From CAZAMP01 sp964486455 (GTDB lineage: Bacteria; Eisenbacteria; RBG-16-71-46; CAZAMP01): a DNA stretch of 42,001 nt. Position 1 is the stretch's first letter. Each line of letters begins with the position of its first letter. The stretch covers positions 1 to 42,001 of the forward strand of contig CAZAMP010000037.1 in assembly GCA_964486455.1 (NCBI GenBank), written 5' to 3'. Shown here in pieces: positions 17,700 through 26,540 of the stretch. Below the pieces are notes generated by a model that was not told where the DNA came from, made no database searches, and saw only the letters and a list, made by a program, of their open reading frames with translations. A program made the translations under genes and the position numbers.

Positions 17700-18213
17700 A
17701 CGGATCAAAGTCGACGCGGACAAATGCAACGGGTGTCGAGGGTGCGAGATCATCTGCTCCGCGTTCCATGCCGAACCGAAGTACAGCAGCGTCAATCCGG
17801 CCAGGTCTCGCATACGGATAATCAGTCACCGCCTGGACAACATCTGGCTTCCCCTGTTCGCGGGGGAATACGCCCCGGCCGAATGCGCAGGGCGGGACAT
17901 CTATGTCATCGACGGTAAGGAATATGACGAATGCGGCTTCTGCCGGGCCTCTTGCCCGTCGCGGGATCTCTTCAAGGAGCCCGATTCCGGACTCCCGCTC
18001 AAGTGCGATATGTGTGAGGGCGAAGAGGAACCGCTCTGTGTGAAATGGTGCGTGCACGACGTTCTGGTATATGAAGAGCGGGAAGTTGAGGTAGACGAAG
18101 AGGAAGAGGAAGTGAAGCCGGAGGAACTCGAGGTGGGGCTCGAGGCGTTGGCTGACAAGTACGGCGTGCAGAAGCTGATGGATGCCATGGCTCGGATCTC
18201 GAAGAAAGACTAG
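17674..18213 (+). CDS. bamC: BamC-like ferredoxin-type electron-transfer subunit
   Basis: The 179-residue protein carries cysteines for three iron-sulfur clusters: C18/C21/C24/C28 in KCNGCRGCEIIC, C87/C90/C94 with partners elsewhere, and C111/C114/C122/C126. It resembles the HycB/BamC class of poly-ferredoxin partner subunits, which pass electrons to the W enzyme. A very acidic C-terminal segment (about 133-158, including a DEEEEE run) is probably a flexible interaction tail. It starts inside the 3' end of the AOR-family gene (26-base overlap, GAGGG upstream) and is followed after 2 bases by the next gene, so the three are translationally linked. In Geobacter BamBC is the minimal catalytic unit, and the same pairing holds here. 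Confidence 0.85.
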   Translation: MAKVKKTIKRIKVDADKCNGCRGCEIICSAFHAEPKYSSVNPARSRIRIISHRLDNIWLPLFAGEYAPAECAGRDIYVIDGKEYDECGFCRASCPSRDLFKEPDSGLPLKCDMCEGEEEPLCVKWCVHDVLVYEEREVEVDEEEEEVKPEELEVGLEALADKYGVQKLMDAMARISKKD

Positions 18214-18215
18214 GC

Positions 18216-19357
18216 GTGGAAACGGTCGCTCCCTTCATAGAAGTGCTCGACGAGATCAAGGCGTCTGGCGGAGACGCGTATCGTCTCTGCTTTCAATGCG
18301 GAAAATGCGACGTCGTGTGCCCGTGGAACGAAGTCCGAAGCTTCAGCATTCGGAAGATCATCCGCGAGGCCGCCTTTGGCCTGACCGAGATCGAGAGCGA
18401 AGACATCTGGCGCTGCACCACCTGCGGCAACTGCCCCGAAAGGTGCCCCCGCGGCGTCGATCAGATCGCGCTCGGGGTCGCCATCCGTCGGCTGGCATCC
18501 AACTATGACGTCATCACCGCATCCGCCAGCGTCATGAAGTCGGCGCGTGCGAGTCTGGCCGCCGAAGGCAATCCGCTGAGCGAGGCGCGCGCGTCCCGGA
18601 CGGATTGGTCGACGGAGTGCTCCGTCGCTCCGTTCAGTGAGGAGACCGAGGTTCTGTTCTTCGGCTGCTGCTACATGAGCTATGACCCGAGGATGAAGAA
18701 GGTCGCCCAGGCCACCGCCGGCCTTCTGAACAAGGCGTCTGTCAGCTACGGCATCCTCGGTTCGGAGCAAAGCTGCTGCGGCGAGAGCATCCGGAAGACC
18801 GGTGCCGAGGACCTTTACAAGAGCCTCGCCAAGGAGAACATCAAGACGTTCATCGACGGTGGTGTGCGGAAGATCGTCGTTTCGTCTCCCCACTGTTACG
18901 AAGCCCTCAAGAACGAATACGCTGAGTTCATGGTCAACTTCGAGGTCATCCACATGACCCAGTTCCTCTCGGGGCTCGTGCGCGAAGGGCGACTCGAGAT
19001 CACCGGGGAATTCGCAAAGGTCGTGACGTACCACGATCCGTGCTATCTGGGCCGGCACAACGATATCTACGACGAACCGCGCGAGCTTCTGTCGCGCATA
19101 CCGGGATTGACGCTCAACGAAATGGCGATGTCGCGCAACAACAGCCTCTGCTGCGGCGGAGGCGGCGGGCGCGTGTGGATGGAAACGGAAAAGGGTGAGC
19201 GGTTTTCGGATCTTCGCGTGGAGCAGGCGCGGGCCGTCGACGCCGAAGTGCTGGTGACGGCATGCCCCTACTGCATCACCATGTTCGAGGACAGTCGTAA
19301 GACCCTCGAGCTCGAAGACGAGATCGAAATCAAGGACATCACGGAAGTCCTCCGGGA
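18216..19357 (+). CDS. bamD: BamD-like HdrC-HdrB fusion protein (heterodisulfide-reductase type), 3' end lost in assembly gap
   Basis: About 380 residues are visible. Two [4Fe-4S] ferredoxin motifs come first, as in HdrC: C25/C28/C31/C35 (CFQCGKCDVVC) and C67/C70/C73/C77 (CTTCGNCPERC). Then come two CCG domains, as in HdrB/GlpC: first GCCYMS with SCCGES (187-188), then HDPCYLGRH, LCCGGGGGR and ACPYC. CCG domains of HdrB bind the non-cubane [4Fe-4S] clusters that carry disulfide reduction. In the Bam complex this subunit is thought to lie in the electron path between the HdrA-like flavoprotein and BamBC. The start is GTG, 2 bases after the bamC stop. The frame ends at the run of N; from family length only a few residues are probably missing. 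Confidence 0.85.
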
Positions 19358-19457
19358 NNNNNNNNNNNNNNNNNNNNNNNNNNNNNNNNNNNNNNNNNNN
19401 NNNNNNNNNNNNNNNNNNNNNNNNNNNNNNNNNNNNNNNNNNNNNNNNNNNNNNNNN
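19358..19457. other. Assembly gap (100 N)
   Basis: One hundred consecutive N separate the 3' end of the BamD-like gene from the 5' end of the HdrA-like gene. A round number of this kind is normally a scaffolding placeholder, so the true distance is unknown. Reading through the gap in frame would wrongly fuse the two genes. Confidence 0.95.
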
Positions 19458-22400
19458 AGGACCGACGGGAACTACGGAGACGTAATGGTCGTTGGTGGGG
19501 GAATCAGCGGGATTCAAGCGGCTCTCGACATGGCCGCCGCTGGTTTCAAGGTCTACCTGGTCGAGAAGGGGCCCAGCATCGGCGGGCACATGGCTCAGCT
19601 CGACAAGACCTTTCCCACGAACGACTGCTCGACGTGAATTCTCGCACCTAAGATGGTCGAGGTCGGCCGTCACCCAAATATCGAGGTTCTGACCACCACC
19701 GAAGTTCAAGGCGTGGAAGGGAGCGTCGGCGACTTCACGGTCACCCTCATCCAGAAGCCCCGGTACATCATCGAGGATAAGTGCACGGGCTGCCGGACCT
19801 GTGTGCAGTACTGCCCGAAGGAATACCCGGATCCGTTCAACCAGGAGATATCGAGCAGCAAGGCCATCCACGTCTACTTCTCGCAGGCCATTCCGCTGGT
19901 CGCTTACATCGATGAGAGCTGCCTCAACCTCGATGAGGGGAAGTGCGACATCTGCGAGGCGGTCTGTAAGACGGGCGCCATCGACTTTCGCCAGGTTCCC
20001 GAGAAGACTGAGGTCAGTGTCGGGGCGATTGTCGTGTCTACCGGCATGGAGCCGTTCGACCCCGAGGCCGTCGCGGAGTACGGCTACGGGAAGATGGCGA
20101 ACGTGGTCACCAGCATGGACTACGAGCGCCTGCTCTCCGCCACGGGGCCGTATGACGGCCAGATCCGACGCGCAACCGACCAGGCACATCCGAAGAAGAT
20201 CGCCTGGATCCAGTGCGTCGGCTCGAGGCGAGTCTTGCCGGGGGAAAACAGCTACTGCTCAGGCGTCTGCTGCATGTACACGCAGAAGCAGGTCATCCTG
20301 ACCAAAGAACACGAGACCGAGGCGGCGTGCACGGTTTTTCACAATGACATCCGCGCCTTCGGGAAGGACTTCGAACACTACTACAAGCGGGCGGTGGAGC
20401 TTCCGGACGTGAAGTTCATTCGGGGCTACCCCGCGGTCGTGAGAGAGGTGGCGGACACGAAGAACGTCATCGTACGCTACGCGACCGAACGTGACGGCGT
20501 GAAGGATGAAGAGTTCGACATGGTCGTCCTTTCCGTCGGTATGAATCCTCCCAAGGACCATCGCGGCATTTCGGATACCTTCGGGTTTGATCTCAATGAA
20601 CATGGTTTCGCCAAAATCCGTCAGAAAAACCCGATGGAGTCGACCCGGCCGGGGATCTTCGTCAGCGGCGCCCTGCAAGGACCGACGGACATCCCGGAGT
20701 CGGTATTCAGCGCGAGCGGAGCGGGCTCTCAATGCGGCCAATCGCTGAACTACCGCCGGGGCAAGCTGGCGGTGGAGCGAACGTATCCGCCGGAACGCGA
20801 CGTCGCCCGGGAAGAGCCGAAGATCGGGGTCTTCGTTTGTCATTGTGGCGCGAACATCGGTAGCGTGGTGGATGTCCCCTCCGCAACGGAATACGCACGA
20901 ACTCTCCCCAACGTTGTTCACGCCCAGGAGCAGCTCTTCTCCTGCGCGACCAACGCGATGGTGGAGATCGCGGAGATGGCGGAGGAAAGGGGGCTCAATC
21001 GCGTCGTCATCGCGGCCTGCTCACCGAGAACGCTGGAAGATCTGTTCCGCGACACCCTCAGAGAGGCGGGCCTCAATCAGTACTACTTCGAGATGGCGAA
21101 CATCCGGGAGCAATGTTCATGGGTCCACTCGAAGGAGAAGGAAGACGCGACACGAAAGGCGAAGGACATCATCCGGATGTCGGTGGCGCGCGCCGCCCAT
21201 CTGGAGCCACTGCAGGAGTTCGACCTGCCGGTCAATAAATCGGCCTTAGTGGTCGGCGGTGGGATCGCCGGAATGACGTGTGCGCGCTCGATCGCCGAGC
21301 AAGGTTTCCACGTTCACTTGCTCGAGAAGTCTGAAGTTCTTGGGGGAATAGCGCGGCGGATCCCCACCACCCTGGAAGGGATGGATGTCGGCGCCTACTT
21401 GGATGAGCTTGTTCAGTCGGTCTACAGGAATCCGCTCATTCACGTATCGCACAAAGCCGCCATCAAGGAAATCGCAGGCTATGTCGGGAACTTCACCACG
21501 ACGGTGGAGACAGATACCGGCCTGAAGAAGATCCGGCACGGCGCCTCCGTCATTGCCGTGGGGGCGGAGCTCTATCAGCCGACCGAATACCTCTATGGCG
21601 AGGACGATCGAGTGATCACGCACCTCGAGCTGGGTGAGAAGATCGCCGAGAAGGACGATGCGATCATCAACGCCGAGAGCCTGGTGATGATCCAGTGCGT
21701 CGGATGCCGAAACGAGGACCGAATCTACTGCAGTCGCGTGTGCTGCAGCCACGCCATCAAGAACGCGCTCAAGCTCCGAGAGATGAATCCGAAGATGGCG
21801 ATCTATGTTCTCTTCCGCGACATGAGGACCTATGGGTTCAAGGAAGACTTCTATCGCGAGGCGGCCGACAAGGGCGTGACGTTCATCCAGTTTGAGCCGG
21901 AGGACGGCCCGCAGGTGGAGACCGCGACGAACGAGGCCGGAAACCCCTGCGTCCGCGTCACCGTCCCGGATCAGATCCTGGGCAACCGGCTGGCGCTCGA
22001 CGCCGACATCGTGTCGTTGGCCGCCGCCGTCGTGCCGTCGGCGCAGGCCAGAGAGATCGCCGGGAGGTTCAAGGTCACCCTGAACCCGGACGGCTTCTTC
22101 AAGGAAGCGCACGTCAAGCTCCGCCCCGTCGATTTCGCGGCGGATGGTGTCTTTCTTTGCGGAATGGCCCACTACCCGAAGCACATCGATGAGACGATCA
22201 ACCAGGCCTATGGCGCCGCCGGCCGGGTCGTCACGCTTCTGGCCAACGACACCATCGTGGCTTCTGGCTCGGTTTGCGAGGTGGAGGAGCACGATTGCGT
22301 ATCGTGTGGGGCCTGCATCACGGCCTGTACGTACGGCGCGATCGAGTTCCGTGATACACCGGCCGGCAAGAAGGCGCATGTCAATCCGGTGCTTTGCAAG

Positions 22401-22547
22401 GGAGACGGTCTCTGCTGCGCGAAGTGCCCGACCAGCGCCATTGCGCTCAAGCACTTCACGGATGACGCGATCTTGGGACAGATCGATGCGGCCGGTACAC
22501 GAGAAGAGATTCTTCAGCAGATGGATATGGCGGTCGAACATGTCTAG
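19458..22547 (+). CDS. bamE: BamE-like double HdrA flavoprotein, selenoprotein, 5' end lost in assembly gap
   Basis: Reading the TGA at 19635-19637 as selenocysteine gives 1029 visible residues. Module 1 starts with an FAD-binding VVGGGISG, then FPTNDCST-Sec-ILAPKMVEVGRHPNI. HdrA proteins normally have cysteine at the Sec position. Next come two ferredoxin motifs (KCTGCRTCVQYC, KCDICEAVC). Module 2 repeats the plan: GVFVCHCGANIG, a second FAD motif VVGGGIAG, CVGCRNEDRIYCSRVCC, and two C-terminal ferredoxin motifs (CVSCGACITAC, C-x6-C-x2-C). HdrA-type FAD splits electron pairs in flavin-based bifurcation. The duplicated layout matches BamE. Probably only the first few residues fall in the gap. 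A frame opening at the ATG 19653 would omit the first FAD motif, so it is not the gene start. Sec-containing HdrA is known from methanogens. Confidence 0.85.
19635..19671 (+). promoter_or_regulatory. Selenocysteine UGA codon and candidate bacterial SECIS hairpin in the HdrA-like gene
   Basis: TGA at 19635-19637 lies in frame between strongly conserved HdrA residues. Fourteen bases later GATGGTC (19652-19658) can pair with GGCCGTC (19665-19671), allowing G-U pairs, leaving the loop GAGGTC (19659-19664). The loop starts 21 bases after the UGA, inside the 16-37 base window usual for bacterial SECIS elements, and contains the G-U found in the E. coli fdhF loop. The element was found by eye, not by a covariance search. 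Confidence 0.65.
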
Positions 22548-22556
22548 CTTTCGGCG

Positions 22557-22572
22557 GGTGCCGTTCGGCACC
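22557..22572 (+). other. Intercistronic hairpin between the HdrA-like and MvhD-like genes
   Basis: GGTGCC (22557-22562) and GGCACC (22567-22572) form a perfect 6-base-pair stem around the tetraloop GTTC, in the 46 bases between the two genes. No T-run follows, so termination is unlikely. Such stems often mark RNA processing or balance subunit amounts. The ribosome-binding sequence of the next gene (GAGGTAGGAA) starts 8 bases later. Confidence 0.45.
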
Positions 22573-22593
22573 GGCGATACGAGGTAGGAACCG

Positions 22594-23373
22594 ATGAGTA
22601 GCGGTGCGGAATACAAGCCGAGGATGATCGGCTTCGTATGCCACTGGTGAGCATACGGCGCTGCGGATACAGCGGGAGTTGCCCGGCTGCAGTACAAGAG
22701 TGATATCAGGCTGATTCGCGTCATGTGCTCGGGACGTGTGGATCTGGAGTTCATCTTCCGTGCCTTCGCGAATGGGCAGGACGGTGTCCTCGTGGGCGGG
22801 TGCCGGCTCAACGAGTGCAACTACGCAACTCACGGGAACTACGACGCGTTGGCCAATACATACATCGCTCACAACATCCTCGAGCGTGTCGGCGTGAACC
22901 CCGAGCGGTTGGGTCTCGAGTTCATGTCCGGGGGGGACGGAAACCTCTTCGCCGAAGTCATTGATGATTTCACCGTGAAGATCAGAGGACTCGGTCGCCT
23001 GGGTGAGTCGGAGGGGGTCGAGAAGTCGAAGCTGATGGATGCCCTCGACGCCGCCAGGACACTGGTCCCGTACCTTCGCCTGGTTGAGAGAGAAAAGCTG
23101 CGGGCGCCCGAGAGATCGGAATCGGCCTACCGCGAGTTCTACACGAGCGAGGACGTCGGGCGGTTGTTCGACGAGCTGGTCGGGGAGAAGCTGGCGATCA
23201 GCCGGATCGTGGCGCTGCTTCGCGAGAAGCCGCTTTCGACCAGCGAGATCTCGGAGACCTTGGGGTTGAACCCGTCTGAAACCGCCAAACACATGAACAG
23301 CTCATCCCGGCAGGGACTGATCGAGTACGACGTAGCCAGCGGGTGCTATGCACTCGCCTCGAGCTCAGCATAG
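22594..23373 (+). CDS. bamF: BamF-like MvhD-type electron-transfer subunit, selenoprotein
   Basis: The 259-residue protein is interrupted only by TGA at 22648-22650 (residue 19). The context is FVCHW-Sec-AYGAADTAG, where MvhD proteins have C-x-W-C-S-Y-G-G-A-D, so UGA replaces the second cysteine of that motif. Further cluster cysteines are C45, C70 and C75 (MCSGRVD, GGCRLNEC), matching the [2Fe-2S] ligands of MvhD, which links HdrA to its electron donor. Residues about 195-259 form a predicted winged helix (ISRIVALLREKPLSTSEISETLG context), an extension beyond the MvhD core that probably aids assembly or regulation. BamF of Geobacter and of Desulfococcus-type benzoate degraders is a known selenoprotein family. 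ATG 22594 has GAGGTAGGAA upstream. Translation from the downstream ATG 22723 would discard the redox motif and is rejected. Confidence 0.9.
22648..22689 (+). promoter_or_regulatory. Selenocysteine UGA codon and candidate bacterial SECIS hairpin in the MvhD-like gene
   Basis: After the in-frame TGA at 22648-22650, CAGCGGG (22670-22676) pairs with CCC-G-GCTG (22682-22689), with one bulged G, around the loop AGTTG. The loop begins 26 bases after the UGA, inside the usual distance window. A second possible hairpin (CGCTG/CAGCG, 22659-22674) is closer to the UGA, so the exact fold needs a covariance model. Confidence 0.6.
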
Positions 23374-23385
23374 GAGCAAGCCACG

Positions 23386-23931
23386 ATGACGCCCCCTGAA
23401 ACGACGAAGCTGGATCGCAGCAGGGAAGACGGCGACTCTGAAGCCGGAGATGGATGTGCGTGCGCGCGCGAGCCCGTCATCGACAGCGCATCGATCGATC
23501 TGATCATCGACCGTCACCAGGCCGACGCCTGCGCGCTCATTCAGGTTCTTCTCGAGGTCCAGCGTGAGTGCAATTGGCTTCCGCAGGCGGCCCTGCAAAG
23601 GATCGGAGAGAGGCTGCAGGTGCCGCTGTCACGGATCCAGCACATCGCGACCTTCTACAAGGCGTTCAGCCTGGTGCCGAAAGGCCGCCATCAGGTGAAC
23701 GTCTGCTTGGGGACCGCCTGTCATGTTCGTGGCGCGTCACGTGTCCTGCACTCGGTGGAGGAGCTGACGGGCATCAACGCCGGCGAGACGGATCTGGAGC
23801 TCAAATTCAGTGTGGAAACGGTCAACTGCCTCGGCTGCTGCGCGCTGGGGCCGGTGGTCGAGATCGACGGGAAGACCCACGGCAACGTCGCCACGGCGGA
23901 TGCGCCGGGGATTCTGGAGCAATACGAGTAG
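23386..23931 (+). CDS. bamG: BamG-like NuoE-type [2Fe-2S] subunit
   Basis: The 181-residue protein has the thioredoxin-like [2Fe-2S] fold of the 24-kDa subunit of complex I and of electron-bifurcating hydrogenases. The ligands are C107, C112, C148 and C152 in CLGTAC and NCLGCC. The helical N-terminal part (about 34-95, with LIQVLLEVQRECNWLP and IATFYKAF) is typical of NuoE. The first 30 residues are an extra, cysteine-containing, low-complexity tail. With the NuoF-type subunit that follows after 5 bases it forms the NAD(H)-reactive arm of the complex. AGGAG lies 9 bases before the ATG. Confidence 0.9.
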   Translation: MTPPETTKLDRSREDGDSEAGDGCACAREPVIDSASIDLIIDRHQADACALIQVLLEVQRECNWLPQAALQRIGERLQVPLSRIQHIATFYKAFSLVPKGRHQVNVCLGTACHVRGASRVLHSVEELTGINAGETDLELKFSVETVNCLGCCALGPVVEIDGKTHGNVATADAPGILEQYE

Positions 23932-23936
23932 CCTGA

Positions 23937-25856
23937 ATGTCAGTACTAACCTCACCAGCACAGCTCGAGTCGCTCCGTCAGGAGATCTCCTCCAGGCGGA
24001 AGCCGGACACGTCCTGCATTTCCATTTGCGCGGGCGCCGGATGCCTCGCCTATGGTGCCGCCGACATCATCACGGCGTTCGAGGCGGAGATCGCGAAGCA
24101 GGGCCTGACAGCGGACGTGGATACGAAGGGAACCGGATGCCCCGGATTCTGTGAGCGCGGTCCCGTGGTCGTGATCTATCCCGAGGAGATCTGCTATCTG
24201 GGGGTCAAGCCCGAAGACGTGCCCGAGATCGTCACGGAGACTATCGGAAAGAAGCAGGTGGTCGACCGGCTCGTCTATGCGGATCCGGTCTCCGGTGAGC
24301 AGGCGGTCAAGGAACCCGACATACCTTTCTACCAACATCAGAAGCGGCATCTTCTCTCGATCAACACGAAGATCGATTCCAGGAGCATCGACGACTATCT
24401 CGAAATCGGCGGCTATTCCGCGCTGGTCAAGAGCCTGTTCGAGCTGTCCGCCGAGGACGTGCTCGATGAAGTCAAGAAATCCAATCTGAGAGGCCGAGGG
24501 GGCGGCGGCTTTCCCGCGGGGAGGAAGTGGGAGGGCTCCCGCGATGCGCCGGATCCGGTGAAATACGTGATTGTCAATGCGGACGAGGGGGACCCCGGGG
24601 CGTTCATGGATCGCGCGCTTCTCGAAGGGAATCCTCATTCCGTCCTCGAAGGACTGATCATCGGCGGCTACGCCATCGGCGCGCACGAGGGCTTTGTCTA
24701 CGTTCGACAGGAATACCCCCTTGCGGTGGAGAACATCCTGCTCGCCATCGAGAAGGCCGAGGAATATGGCTTCCTCGGCGAGAACATCCTCGGTTCAGGG
24801 TTCGATTTCACGGTCAAGGTGCACCGAGGCGCGGGTGCTTTTGTTTGTGGCGAATCCACGGCGCTGATGACGGCGCTCGAGGGCCGGGTGGGTGAACCCA
24901 GGCCGAAGTACGTCCGCTCCAACATCAAAGGTCTCTGGAATCGGCCGAGCGTGCTCAACAACGTCGAGACGTGGGCGAACGTGCCGCTCATCATCAACAA
25001 GGGCGCCGACTGGTTCACGCAGTTCGGAACGGAGGGGAGCAAGGGCACCAAGATCTTCTCTCTCGTCGGGAAGATCACCAACACCGGTCTCGTGGAAGTT
25101 CCGATGGGGATCACCTTACGTGACATCATCTACAAGATCGGCGGCGGCATTCCCAAGGGTAAGGCGTTCAAGGCCGTTCAGACCGGTGGTCCATCAGGCG
25201 GATGTCTTCCAGAAGATCTGCTCGATCTGGAAGTGGGTTTCGACGAGCTTACCGAAGCCGGCTCGATGATGGGCTCCGGGGGCATGATCGTCATGGATGA
25301 GGATACCTGCATGGTGGATGTCGCCCGTTACTTCATCCACTTCCTCACCGATGAATCGTGCGGCAAGTGCATTCCCTGCCGGGAAGGCCTCCGGCAAATG
25401 GACAAGATCCTGACGCGCATCACGGAAGGGAAGGGGAGAGAGGGCGATCTCGAGCTACTGGAGGAACTCTCCGAGCTTGCGATGGATGCTTCTCTGTGCG
25501 CCCTCGGGAAGAGTGCACCCAATCCGTTCCTGAGTACGCTGCGCTACTTCAGGGATGAATACGAGGCCCACATCAAGGAAAAACGGTGTCCGGCGCTCTC
25601 CTGCAAAGGGCTCATCGCACACTACATCGATCCGACGAAATGCAAAGCCTGCATGCTCTGTCTGCCGGTCTGCCCGTCCAACGGGATCGAGGGCGGCAAG
25701 CGGAAGATCCACGTCATCGAGCAGGACAAATGCAACAATTGCGGCACGTGCCTCGAGGTCTGCCCTGAGAAGTTCAGCGCCATCGTGAAGATCACGGGTG
25801 AGCCGGTTCCGGCATCGATCCCGGAAGACGAGCGGATGCTCGTGAAGAAGAAGTAG
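23937..25856 (+). CDS. bamH: BamH-like NuoF-type FMN/NAD-binding subunit with terminal ferredoxin domains
   Basis: The 639-residue protein holds the NAD(H) and FMN site of the complex. In order there is an N-terminal thioredoxin-like [2Fe-2S] domain (C27, C31, C36, GTGCPGFC at 66-72), the 51-kDa domain with the FMN/NAD glycine-rich loop GRGGGGFPAG (186-195) and NADEGDPGAFMDR, an SLBB segment, the [4Fe-4S] motif CGKCIPCREG near residue 475, and two C-terminal ferredoxin motifs (KCKACMLCLPVC, KCNNCGTCLEVC). This arrangement is that of HndC/HydB-like NuoF proteins from bifurcating hydrogenases and BamH, and is longer than the complex I subunit (about 445 residues). It lies 5 bases after bamG and 5 bases before bamI. 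Confidence 0.92.
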   Translation: MSVLTSPAQLESLRQEISSRRKPDTSCISICAGAGCLAYGAADIITAFEAEIAKQGLTADVDTKGTGCPGFCERGPVVVIYPEEICYLGVKPEDVPEIVTETIGKKQVVDRLVYADPVSGEQAVKEPDIPFYQHQKRHLLSINTKIDSRSIDDYLEIGGYSALVKSLFELSAEDVLDEVKKSNLRGRGGGGFPAGRKWEGSRDAPDPVKYVIVNADEGDPGAFMDRALLEGNPHSVLEGLIIGGYAIGAHEGFVYVRQEYPLAVENILLAIEKAEEYGFLGENILGSGFDFTVKVHRGAGAFVCGESTALMTALEGRVGEPRPKYVRSNIKGLWNRPSVLNNVETWANVPLIINKGADWFTQFGTEGSKGTKIFSLVGKITNTGLVEVPMGITLRDIIYKIGGGIPKGKAFKAVQTGGPSGGCLPEDLLDLEVGFDELTEAGSMMGSGGMIVMDEDTCMVDVARYFIHFLTDESCGKCIPCREGLRQMDKILTRITEGKGREGDLELLEELSELAMDASLCALGKSAPNPFLSTLRYFRDEYEAHIKEKRCPALSCKGLIAHYIDPTKCKACMLCLPVCPSNGIEGGKRKIHVIEQDKCNNCGTCLEVCPEKFSAIVKITGEPVPASIPEDERMLVKKK

Positions 25857-25861
25857 TAGCC

Positions 25862-26476
25862 ATGGCCAAGGTGCATCTACAGATTGACGGGAAGGACGTC
25901 ACGGCCGAGGAGGGAATGACCGTCCTCGAAGCCGCCCGAAAGGCGGGGATACCGATTCCCACGGTCTGCTATCACGAAAAGCTTGAATCGTTGGGCGGAT
26001 GCCGCCTCTGCATGGTCGAGATCGAGGTCCGCGGATGGAAGCGACTCGTCGTCTCGTGCGTCTACATGGTCGAAGAAGACCTGATCGTGACCACCCAGTC
26101 CGAGAAGCTCAGTCGCATTCGCAAGGGGCTTCTAGAGCTGCTCTTGGCGCACGCACCGGATTCCCCCCAACTTGAAGCACTGGCGAAAGAGTACGGCGCG
26201 GACAGGAATAGGTATGAGCAGGACGCATCGTTCTGCATTCATTGCGGCCTGTGCGTTCGATACTGTGCCGAGGTCGTCGGCAAGCACGCTGTCGGGTTCA
26301 TCGACAGGGGCATCCGCAAGGAGATCAGCTTCATACCGGAGATCGCCGCGAAGGAATGCAATGACTGCAAAGAGTGTTTTCCGCTCTGTCCGACATCATA
26401 TCTGCAAGCGGCGTTTGTATTGACCGAAGCGCTCGTCTTTCCCCGAAACGGACCCGGATCGGCTTCGAGGGGTTAG
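25862..26476 (+). CDS. bamI: BamI-like short NuoG-type iron-sulfur subunit
   Basis: The 204-residue protein matches only the N-terminal part of NuoG/HydA. A plant-type [2Fe-2S] domain has C36, C47, C50 and C66, and two [4Fe-4S] motifs are at C125/C128/C131/C135 and C166/C169/C172/C176. The histidine-cysteine cluster of NuoG is gone: H97 remains, but the HxxxCxxC cysteines are replaced in the HAPDSPQLEA stretch. No molybdopterin-like or H-cluster domain follows, so this is a wire protein, as expected for BamI, not a hydrogenase. It is the last gene before a hairpin terminator. Confidence 0.88.
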   Translation: MAKVHLQIDGKDVTAEEGMTVLEAARKAGIPIPTVCYHEKLESLGGCRLCMVEIEVRGWKRLVVSCVYMVEEDLIVTTQSEKLSRIRKGLLELLLAHAPDSPQLEALAKEYGADRNRYEQDASFCIHCGLCVRYCAEVVGKHAVGFIDRGIRKEISFIPEIAAKECNDCKECFPLCPTSYLQAAFVLTEALVFPRNGPGSASRG

Positions 26477-26494
26477 ACGCCGATCGATAGATCC

Positions 26495-26517
26495 CACCGC
26501 CGAGAGCGGCGGTGTTT
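26495..26517 (+). terminator. Hairpin terminator or attenuator after the bam-like operon
   Basis: CACCGCCG and CGGCGGTG form a perfect 8-base-pair stem around AGAG, followed directly by TTT. It starts 18 bases after the bamI stop codon and ends 23 bases before the fdhD start. The short T-run suggests partial termination, which would lower but not abolish fdhD transcription from the operon promoter. Confidence 0.65.
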
Positions 26518-26540
26518 CCTGAACACTGGGATGAGAAGCA

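Noticed and set aside
18210..20189. A 659-codon minus-strand open frame across the assembly gap
   Set aside because: It is the reverse of the BamD-like and HdrA-like genes, passes through 100 N, and has no recognisable domain. It arises from GC-rich codon use.
19653..22547. Treating the HdrA-like gene as starting at ATG 19653, with the part before it a pseudogene
   Set aside because: Conserved HdrA residues lie on both sides of the TGA in one frame. A start at 19653 would remove the first FAD motif.
22723..23373. Annotating the MvhD-like protein from the ATG at 22723
   Set aside because: It would lack the C-x-W-U-x-Y-G redox motif. The upstream ATG at 22594 has a ribosome-binding site and the intervening TGA fits selenocysteine.
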